A DNA stretch of 64,000 bases from Cryptomeria japonica (Eukaryota > Streptophyta > Pinopsida > Cupressales > Cupressaceae), in contig NC_081413.1 in NCBI RefSeq assembly GCF_030272615.1, positions 183,160,951 to 183,224,950 of the forward strand, written 5' to 3'. The position numbers were made by a program, and so were the translations under genes. Positions 56,404 to 64,000 of this stretch are shown here, piece after piece. The notes under the pieces are model-generated. The model did not search any database. It saw only the letters and a program-made list of their open reading frames with translations, and was not told where the DNA came from. How positions within the stretch are numbered: the first letter of the stretch is position 1; each line of letters starts with the position of its first letter.

Positions 56404-56913
56404 CTAGTTCTCATCAAGAGTGGCAGAGACCCATAACTTGTCTCTAAAATATACAAATATATCTGCAAGTAAAGGCTTAGTAAAAATATCTGCAATCTGA
56501 TCCTTTTTAGATACATACTCCAGTTTGACTTCTTCATTGCTGACTTTTTTCCTCAAGAAATGATACTTAATTGATATATGCTTTGTCTTAGAATGCAGTA
56601 TTGGATTCTTGTAAATATTAATAGCACTTAAATTGTCACAATATATAACAATGGGCTCATTATACACAATTATAATATCCTTCAACATCTGCTTCATCCA
56701 AACTACCTGAGTACAGTTGCTAGCAGCAACAATGTATTCAGCTTCTGTAGTAGATAGAGATATAGCATCTTGCTTCTTACTGGACCATGAAACCAACTTC
56801 TTCCCCAAATAGAAAGCTCCACTGGTAGTGTTCTTCCAGTCATCAACATCACCTACCCAATCAATATTAGTATAAGCACATAACATGAAATCATGATTCT
56901 TTGGATACCACAA
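56404..56913 (-). pseudogene. Sirevirus-like RNase H
   Basis: The conserved stretch AYTNIDWVGDVDDWKNTTSG near 56880 is followed by LVSWSSKKQDAISLSTTEAE near 56770 and the C-terminal KTKHISIKYHFLRKKVSNEE near 56560, QIADIFTKPL near 56480. Compared with the copia at the left edge this domain is open for 169 codons. The last part, VYFRDKLWVSATLDEN, ends the polyprotein. Confidence 0.88.
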
Positions 56914-57800
56914 ACCATAGTCAATTGTCCCCTTTAAGTATCTGAAAATCCTTTTTACAATAGTAACATGACTCTCTTTACGATCAGCTTGAAATATTGC
57001 TCAAAGACAAATAGCATGCATAATATCTAGTCTAGTCTAAGTCAAGTATAACAATCCACCAACCATAGATCTATACAAGGTCTGATTAACTTTCTGAGAT
57101 TCATCATGCTTAGACAACTTGCATGTAGTCACCATAGGAGTTCCAAGAGGTTTAGAGTCATCTAACCCAAACTTTTTCAACAATTCCTTCACATACTTAA
57201 ATTGAGAAATGAAAATGCCTCTATCAGCCTGAGTAATCTGCAACCTAAGAAGAATTTCATCTCACTTATCATAGACATCTTAAACTCCTTTTTCATATCA
57301 TCAGCAAACTTCATACTCAAATCATCATCACCTCGAAAAATAATGTCATCAACAAACACTTCAATGATCAAAATGTTAACATTATCAACCTTTAAAGTAT
57401 AAATTGCTATTAGCAGTACCTTTACAGAATCCCAACTTCATCAAATACCTATCCAATCTAGCATACTAGGCTCTAGGGTTTGCTTCAGTCAATATAGTGA
57501 TTTCTTCAATTTGCATACCATGTCTCTTTCATCTAATAATGAAAACCCATCTGGTTGCTCAATGTAGACTTCCTCTTCCAAATCACCATTCAAAAAGGCT
57601 GACTTAACATCCATTTGATATACCTTGAAATTATTGTAAGCAACATATGCAAGAAGTAATCTAATAACTTCAATTCTAGTTACTGGAGCAAAAGTCTCCT
57701 CATAGTCAATTCCTTCCATCTGTGAACATCCCTTACAAACCAATCTTACTTTGTTTCTAACCACTTCATTGACTTCATTCAATTTATTATGGAACACCTA
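56914..57800 (-). pseudogene. Sirevirus-like reverse transcriptase
   Basis: The start of the visible part is [20 protein letters not shown] near 57755, then [20 protein letters not shown] near 57610 and [10 protein letters not shown]. The catalytic box reads EVFVDDIIF near 57360. Further on come KFGLDDSKPLGTPM near 57170 and SMVGGLLYLT near 57060. At least three frame changes break it (near 57480, 57400 and 57240). Confidence 0.85.
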
Positions 57801-58154
57801 TTTAGTGCCAATCACATTCTTATATTTAGGTCTCGGAACAATCTCCCATGTGTTATTCTCTCATTTTGATTCAACTCTTCTTCCATAGCTTTTATCCAAT
57901 TCTCATCGTTGCATGCTTCTGCAACATCTTTAGGTTAAATATTTGAAATCAAACATCTCTTCATCAACAATCCTTCTCCTAGTCATCACACCTTTATTTT
58001 TTCACCAATAATCTTATTTTCTGAATGATTCAATTTCACATACCTCAGAGTCTTCTGATTGTTCTGATTTTTCAGGTTCTCGAACTTCTTCACCGACAGC
58101 AGTAGTATCCGAATTAGCTGTCTCTACCGGATCATTCTGCTTCAAGATCTCAAT

Positions 58155-58919
58155 CTACATAGGCTTTGTAATAACATCTTGATCATCAATCTCATATTTC
58201 CATGCTCTGATCTTCTTTCCATGACATTCATCAACCTTCACATTTGCACTTTCCACTATCTTCTTCAATCTCTTATTGTAACACCGGTAGGCCTTGCTCT
58301 TAGTATAATATCCCAAGAAGATTCCTTCATCACATCTTGCATCAAACTTCCCTATATCCTCATCTCTTTTGATATAACATTTGCTTCCAAAAAATCTAAA
58401 ATATCTAACTGTAGGAACATGACCAAACCATATCTCATAAGGAGTCTTACCGAAATCACCTTTTATATGCACCCAGTTGAATGTGTAAACATAAGTGCTA
58501 ACAACTTCTCTCCAAAAAGTTTGTGCAACATTTCCTTCAATTAGCATAGTCCTAGCAGCATCCAAAATAGTTTTGTTCTTCCTTTCAACAACTCCATTCT
58601 GCTGAGGGGTTCTAGGAGAAGATAATTGTCTTCTAATTCCATTCTTCTCATAAAATGAATCAAACTCAATGGATGTAAATTCTCCTCCATCAGATCTTAG
58701 ACAATTCATCTCCAACCATGTCTCTGTCTCCACCTTAGCTTTGAATATCTTGAATTTCTCCAACACTTCTGATTTCTCTCTTAGAAAGGTAACCCACATC
58801 ATTCTAGAATAGTCATCAATCAACAACATGAAATATATGTCACCCTGCATGCTTCTCACTCTTGTAGGACCACACAATTCAGTATGCACAAGATCCAATA
58901 AACCATTAGATGTATACAA
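58155..58919 (-). pseudogene. Sirevirus-like integrase core
   Basis: The core starts at LVHTELCGPTRV near 58890, where the first catalytic Asp of the family is Glu. The second Asp is in LRSDGGEFTS near 58700 and the Glu in GVVERKNKTIL near 58595. The copia C-terminal block FGSKCYIKRDEDIGKFDARC and EGIFLGYYTKSKAYRCYNKR are typical of Sireviruses. Open for 254 codons; the linker to reverse transcriptase (57801-58154) is broken. Confidence 0.88.
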
Positions 58920-58949
58920 CTTACTTTTGAATGAAATTCTTATTTGCTT

Positions 58950-59399
58950 TCACAACTGACATTCTTTACATACCAGATTAGAAGGTTTTATAATTTTAGG
59001 CAAATCTCTAACAGCTTGAGTAGAACTTATCTTAATCATGTAGTCAAAATTAACATGACACATCCTTCTATGCCACAACCAACTTACATCTATCTGAGCA
59101 ATCAAAAAACTTTTCTCACCGGCATTCAAGTGAAATATATTACCTTTAGTCTTAGTCCCTAATGCAATCTCTATATCGACAACATTTAGAATCTTACATT
59201 TACCATTCTTGAATTGCAAATCATATCCTTTATCAACCATTTTTCCAACACTTAAAAGATTGTTCTTCAAACCTTCAACATATAAGACATCATTAGTATT
59301 ATGCTTACCATCAAAAGAAATAGAACCTCTACCATGAATCACACAAGTTTTATCATCTCCAAATATCACTATACCACCATCAAACCTCTCCATATTCAC
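58950..59399 (-). pseudogene. protease C-terminal half and gag_pre-integrase
   Basis: The segment FDGKHNTNDVLYVEGLKNNL, followed by LSVGKMVDKGYDLQF, is the second half of the copia protease. LWHRRMCHVNFDYMIKISST near 59080 and NLVCKECQL near 58965 supply the His and Cys of the zinc site. A frameshift near 59405 separates it from the active site. Confidence 0.82.
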
Positions 59400-59640
59400 A
59401 AATTTCTTTTATGACCTGTCATATGATGTGAACAACCATTGTCAATTACCCATTCATCTTTCTCTTCAATCTTAGTAGCCAAATCTTTCTCCTTAATAAT
59501 GCATCTTGTAGAGTTCACTGGTACCAGATCATCTTCCTTGATAGCAATAAATATAAATTCATCTTTTGAATTCTCATTCTTAGACTCTTCATCTATCGCA
59601 CCTTCATTAGCAACATAATAACATCTAAACTAATATTTGT
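59400..59640 (-). pseudogene. protease active-site part
   Basis: The frame reads KDEWVIDNGCSHHMTGHKRN near 59410-59470. The family has Asp-Ser-Gly; here it is Asp-Asn-Gly, so the catalytic loop is altered. The frame then hits TGA, and the protease goes on in another frame. Confidence 0.78.
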
Positions 59641-59654
59641 ACTTCTAGTTAGGC

Positions 59655-59760
59655 TTATAAGGCCTTATCATACTTATCATACTTCTCATATCTATCATAC
59701 TTATCAAATCTATAATGCCTTTCAAATTTATCATGCGTATCATACTTAGACATTCTTTCA
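59655..59760 (-). repeat. Lys-Tyr-Asp codon repeat at the gag end
   Basis: The plus strand shows repeated CATACTTATCATACTTCTCA-like words (9-15 bp units). In protein they give runs of D-K-Y and E-K-Y. This is a low-complexity tract grown by slippage. Confidence 0.75.
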
Positions 59761-60617
59761 GAACACCTAGAGGCAAAATGTCCTATCTTATTACAAGAGA
59801 AACATTTCATAGGTATCTTCCTATCATACTTACCAAATCCCTTAGGAAATCTCTGAGCAAGAAGTGCTTCAATCTCAACCAAATCTCTTTCATGTTCTTC
59901 CATCTCTCTCATTTCTCTTTCATACCTAGAAACCCTAGATGAACTCTCTCTCGGATCATACTTTTGCTTCCCATATACAATGGCTTTAAGTGCAGTCTTA
60001 GATTTACCATGTAACTCTCCAAATTCACTCAACTCAAAGGAAACAATATTACCAACCAACATGTCTCTTGTCATAGTAGTCAGAGTCTAGATCTCATCAA
60101 TAGCAGCAACTTTAGATTTGTAAGAAAGAGGCAAAGATCTCAACACTTTAGCAAAAATCTCATCTCCTTCAAGAGTTCCACTAGCAAATCCAATGTTCAT
60201 AACAAGTTCATTCACCTTAACCATAAAGGATGATATGTTCTCATCTTCTCCCATCCTCAACATCTCATACTTTCCTTTCAAAATTTGTAGCTTAGCAACT
60301 TTCACATGTTTATCTCCTTCATACAAGGTCTCTAACTTTTCCCAGATCTCAAGTGCAATCTGTAGACCCATCACATTAGTCATCTCTGAATTGATCAAGG
60401 AACTCAACAATGCTTTTTTAGCTCTTATGTTATGTTCAGCATCCTTTATCTCAGCTGCAGTAACCGGACCATTCTAAGGGAAATTGTAGGTATTCTTTGT
60501 AATCTTCCAATAGTCATCTCCAAGACACTTCAAATGACACTCCATCTGGTCCTTTGATATAGTGTAATTGTTTCCATCAAATCTCAGACTCTCTTTCTTG
60601 AAAACACAAGTTGCCAT
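59655..60617 (-). pseudogene. Sirevirus-like gag
   Basis: The ATG at 60617 (MATCVFKKESLRFDGNNYTI) is the first after the primer site. The UBN2-type core runs through LQIALEIWEKLETLYEGDKH near 60340 and FAKVLRSLPLSYKSKVAAID near 60140. One knuckle, CFSCNKIGHFASRC, lies near 59780 and is intact. The end is a Lys/Tyr/Asp repeat (FDKYDRYEKYDKYDK). One frame covers all of it, with stops near 60475 and 60085 at likely Gln codons. Confidence 0.87.
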
Positions 60618-60653
60618 CCCGAATCTCCTCAAGTGGTCAATCTTCTTCCGGAA

Positions 60654-60665
60654 GCTCTGATACCA
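60654..60665 (-). other. primer-binding site of the Sirevirus-like copia
   Basis: TGGTATCAGAGC on the minus strand is a perfect initiator-Met site, two bases from the LTR. Confidence 0.88.
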
Positions 60666-60667
60666 AT

Positions 60668-61723
60668 TGTTGGCAACAACAATGAAGGAAAACTGAGAGG
60701 GGGGGTGTGAATTAGTTTCCACTAGATTAATAATTTAACCACAAATTTAGATCGGATAAACTACAAAAAGAATAAAGATAAGAAAAATAACAACATACAT
60801 AACACCAATATTTTTGACGTGGAAAACCTGATTAAGGGAAAAACCATGGTGGGCACCTACACACAATAAGATGATACTCTACAGTAGTATGTGTAAATAT
60901 TACAATCTGGTTAAGATGAATTGAAAGAATAGCATCATCTAATGCTTGTTGATAGTTCTGGTTAAGCACAATTGTCTACCCCGCAAAAATCATTGCTCTA
61001 CACTTCACACTGAAAGATGAATCCTCTTATTCGCACATGCACCACTCTTTGATAATGTAGACACAACCACCATACACAATTACATGAATATAACACCCAT
61101 TTATACAAATCATCAACCTTGACTACAAGGTCAACTCAACCCTTGACACCTAATTATAAAATTACATCACGTGATACATAAATCAACCACCAAACCAATA
61201 AAATGCCTTAGATGACATAGAATGGATCCAAATCAAATCCTTGAACATGTAATGCCACTAGAAATCCTGCCAAGATCAACTACATTGCGCTACACCACCA
61301 AAAATACTGCATAACACGAAAAACATCACCGGACCCATAAGATCTTCAATAGCTCACATAACGATCAACGTAGACCACCAACAAAAATAGGACATGATTA
61401 GGAAACACGAACCATCACTAGGATCATCCACAATAGCTACACCAACACCACTTAATCAAATCTCCATCTATCAACATGCTAACACTCAAGAACACTTAAT
61501 AGAAGCAACAGGGATTGGAAAGAACTTGTGGATCACCAAATCATGAACCATCTAACTTGAAGATACACATGAACATCCCAAATCTACAACCAAGGATATA
61601 GTCATACCAGAGCACAATGGATCAACTACCAACTTAACTATCTGCAACCATCGGAATACCAAAACACAAGAATATGTTGACATCAATGACAACAACATAT
61701 CCTAGCAACAACAATATCCATCA
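60668..61723 (-). repeat. 5' LTR of the Sirevirus-like copia
   Basis: It starts TGTTGGCAACAACAATGAAG and ends ATATCCATCA, directly followed by AATGT. Compared with the 3' LTR it lacks about 119 bp after 60906; the lost piece in the other copy is bounded by TACAAT on both sides. It shows the uninterrupted site (ACCAACTTAACT) where element B sits in the other LTR. Confidence 0.88.
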
Positions 61724-61728
61724 AATGT

Positions 61729-62571
61729 GTCTAATAGAATTGCTTAAAGTTCACAAGCAAGCATTTTCATGTGATTGCCATGACATGAAGGGTTTGGATC
61801 CTAAGTTGTGTACACATAGGATTTATATTAGAGAAGATTACAGACCAGTGAGACAACCATAGAGGAGAATCAATCTTGCATTAAGAGAGTTAGTAAAAGA
61901 GAACTTCAAAGTTTCTAGATGCGGGATTTATATACTCAATTTCTGACAATCAATGGGTATCCCCTCTAGTTATAGTACCTTAAAAGAATGGAAAATGGAG
62001 GGTCTATGTAGATTATAGATAACTTAATGTTGCAACTAAGAAGGATCATTTTTCACTTCCTTTTATTGACCAAGTGTTGGATTCTTTAGCGGGTAAGCAA
62101 TACTTCTCATTCTTGGATGGTTTTAGTGGATATAACCAGATAAAAATTGCACCTGAGGACCAAGAAAAAGCAACCTTTACCTACCCATGGGGAACCTATG
62201 CCTACTCTATACTTCCATTTGGATTATGTAATGCTCCAGCTACTTTTCAAAGAGCATTCATAAGTATATTCTCAGATATCTCACATGATTGCATGGAAAT
62301 ATACATGGATGGCTTTACTGCTTAAGGGGGCACAAATGAGGAAGCATTAAGCCACATGGAAGAAAAATTGCAGTGATGTGAGGATCACAACCTATCCTTG
62401 AACAGTGAAAAGTGCTTTATGAAGATGCAAGAGGGAGTTGTGCTTGGCCATTTCATTTCACAAGCTAGTATCTAGGTTGACCTTGCTAAAATAGAGGTAA
62501 TTTTAAATCTTTCTACTCCTAGTAAACAAAAAGATGTCAATTTTTTTTTAGGACATGCAGGTTATTACAGG
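61729..62571 (+). pseudogene. gypsy reverse transcriptase
   Basis: This is the continuation of the gypsy frame after the copia insertion. It begins LIELLKVHKQAFSCDCHDMK near 61735, with the block DHFSLPFIDQVLDSLAGKQY near 62047, FSGYNQIKIAPEDQEKATFT and LPFGLCNAPATFQRAFISIF. The catalytic box reads YMDGF near 62305; the second Asp of YxDD is Gly. Stops and shifts lie near 61859, 61940, 62323 and 62376. Confidence 0.85.
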
Positions 62572-63174
62572 GTGTTTATAAAAGATTTTAGTACAGTGGC
62601 ACGACCATTGTATAATTTATTGACAAAAGATGTTGAGTTCCAATGGACACCACAGTGTGAGAAAGCCTTTTTTGAATTAAAAATAGCACTAACCCAAGCA
62701 CCTGTTCTTAAAGGACCCAATTGGGCACTCCTTTTTCATATCCATATTGATGCATTAGATTATGCTATAGGTGTTGTTTTGGGACAAAAAGAAGCCAATG
62801 TAGAAACTATTGTTTACTTTATCAATAAAAATTTGCAAGGACTTGAATTTAACTATATTGTCACAGAAAAAGAGATGTTAGTAGTCATATATGCACTTAA
62901 TAAGTTCATACACTACATCACTAGCTATCAAATCTTTGTTCATACCGAACATGCAGCCATTAAATACCTAATGAATAAACCCTCAATTTTAGGGAGATTA
63001 GAAAGATGGATATTGTTGATGCAAGAATTTGATATCATCATTGTTGACAAGCTAGGGAAAGCCAATGTGGTAGCAGATTTTCTATCAAGATTAACAACAA
63101 ATAAAAATCCACAATTCATTGATGACTCATTTCCAAATGAACATTTGTTCTCTATTGTTGTCTATACACCTTAG
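62572..63174 (+). pseudogene. gypsy RNase H
   Basis: Two hundred codons are open, from FIKDFSTVARPLYNLLTKDV through KAFFELKIALTQAPVLKGPN, then IDALDYAIGVVLGQKE and FNYIVTEKEMLVVIYALNKF to the end of the linker, KANVVADFLSRL. This is the RNase H of the gypsy polymerase. It is well kept compared with its neighbours. Confidence 0.88.
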
Positions 63175-63238
63175 TATGCTAACATAGCTAACTACCTAGC
63201 TGCTCACAGGATTCCTCCTCATTTCTCACCAAAATAAA

Positions 63239-64000
63239 AGAGATTGCTTGTTGAATAGATCTTCAATTTATTCTGGGTAGCGGGTTGTCTATTCTATACT
63301 GGACCAGACCAAGTAATGAGAAGGTGTGTCCGAGAGGATGAAACTTATGACATCATGCATGCATGCCATGATGAGCCTCATGGAGGACATTTTGCATCTA
63401 GAAGGACAACCATTAAGATACTCAATACAACATACTATTGGCCTACCCTGCACAAAGATGCAGCCATATACACCAGAAAATGTGATAGATGACAAAGATG
63501 GGCAGACCCACAAGATCAAATGAAATGCCATTATATCCACAAGTGGTGGTAGCACCCTTTGACAAATGGGGACTTGACTTTGAAGGAACTATTGACCCCC
63601 CATCAAATGGTAAGTCTTACATCTTGTTCTATACTAACTATATGACAAAATGGATTGAAGTTAAGGCCATGAAGCATGGAAGGGAGAACAAATTAGCATA
63701 ATTTCTTTATGAAGAAACCTTCACCCATTATGGAGTTCCTAGAGAAATAGTAATAGATCAAGGGGCTCAATTTACCCCCACTCTTGTCACAACATTGGTA
63801 AATGAATATAATATTCAACATATAAAAACTACATATTACCATCCATAGGCTAATGGAAAAGACGAAATCACCAACAGGGCAATTGAAGCTATTCTCACTA
63901 AAACAGTGGCTTTGCATAGGAAAGATTGTGTAGCTAGACTACCTGAAGCAGTATGGGCATATAGAACATCATGGAAAACAACAATAGGATTTACTCCTTT
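63239..64000 (+). pseudogene. gypsy integrase, cut by the window end
   Basis: The zinc part has HACHDEPHGGHFASRRTTIK near 63358 and TRKCDR-stop near 63475, the last Cys being lost to a TGA. The core has Asp in WGLDFEG near 63568, Asp in VIDQGAQF near 63752 and Glu in KDEITNRAIE near 63860, in more than one frame. The last visible codons (YRTSWKTTIGFTPF) lie before the C-terminal domain, which is outside. Confidence 0.85.

Larger units (their letters stand above)
48901..61723 (-). mobile_element. Sirevirus-like Ty1/copia element with a split 3' LTR
   Basis: The 5' LTR is at 60668-61723 and the 3' LTR at 48901-50003 plus 55983-56070, cut by element B. AATGT flanks the element exactly (48896-48900 and 61724-61728). 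On the minus strand come primer site, gag, protease, integrase, reverse transcriptase and RNase H. Protein sequence, multiple polypurine tracts and the TGGTATCAGAGC primer site fit the Sirevirus/Maximus lineage. All genes are broken by stops and shifts. Confidence 0.88.
44880..64000 (+). mobile_element. Ty3/gypsy element (non-chromovirus), interrupted at 48900
   Basis: LTR, primer site, gag and protease lie at 44880-48900, and reverse transcriptase, RNase H and integrase at 61724-64000, all forward. The two halves are separated by a copia element whose target duplication AATGT flanks the cut. The right end of the element is beyond the window, so the 3' LTR is not seen. Frames are broken by stops and shifts. 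The protease (DLGATINVM) and polymerase look like Athila or related clades. Confidence 0.85.

Overview
This window is AT-rich plant nuclear DNA made almost entirely of LTR retrotransposons nested inside one another. The protein families (Ty1/copia Tork-like and Sirevirus-like, Ty3/gypsy Tat-like and another non-chromovirus), initiator-Met primer sites, a plant mobile domain and heavy nesting all point to a seed plant with a large, repeat-rich genome. A gymnosperm would fit, but the species cannot be fixed from sequence alone. I see no convincing single-copy host gene, tRNA, rRNA or CRISPR array.

Layout. (1) 1-4978: the 3' part of a + strand Tork-like copia element, all in one frame but full of stops. 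(2) 4979-12267: no clear element; a TTGTC-rich LTR-like block (6430-7400) and a long decayed minus-strand coding region of unknown family (10829 to about 7570). (3) 12268-42885: an old + strand element called A here. It has two LTRs, an initiator-Met primer site and a polypurine tract, and codes only for a coiled-coil/zinc-knuckle protein and a second protein of unknown family. Two gypsy elements sit in its first ORF: a gag-only element G1 (13403-18968, target duplication AGATC) and a nearly full Tat-like element (19335-37814, minus strand, target duplication GTTTC). The Tat-like element carries an antisense, apparently spliced plant-mobile-domain gene (21151 to about 24206). (4) 42886-44879: an LTR flanked by a polypurine tract on one side and a primer site on the other, then a solo LTR (target duplication GATAC). 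(5) 44880 to beyond 64000: a + strand gypsy element, split at 48900/61724 by a minus-strand Sirevirus-like copia (48901-61723, target duplication AATGT). That copia is in turn split inside its 3' LTR by element B (50004-55977, minus strand).

Most interesting result. Element B is structurally complete (LTR, PBS, ORF1, ORF2, PPT, LTR) but encodes no protease, integrase, reverse transcriptase or RNase H. ORF1 (434 codons) is a coiled-coil protein with four CCHC knuckles. ORF2 (816 codons in one frame) carries a domain I cannot assign, around an LDKPY.ITKE motif. Element A, at least as old and diverged, has the same layout and the same ORF2 domain, so this looks like a real family of pol-less elements. 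It shares primer site and polypurine-tract cassette with the Sirevirus-like copia in the same window, which makes that lineage the likely provider of enzymes.

Second result. The Tat-like element's antisense gene has a TATA box, a first ATG, a donor and an acceptor that fit together in frame. Its intron and the retroelement's own leader both carry arrays of the same TTAGCGCAT-type motif, each in the sense of its own transcript. Nearly all premature stops in the window look like C-to-T changes at Gln, Arg and Trp codons, as expected from long-methylated silent DNA.
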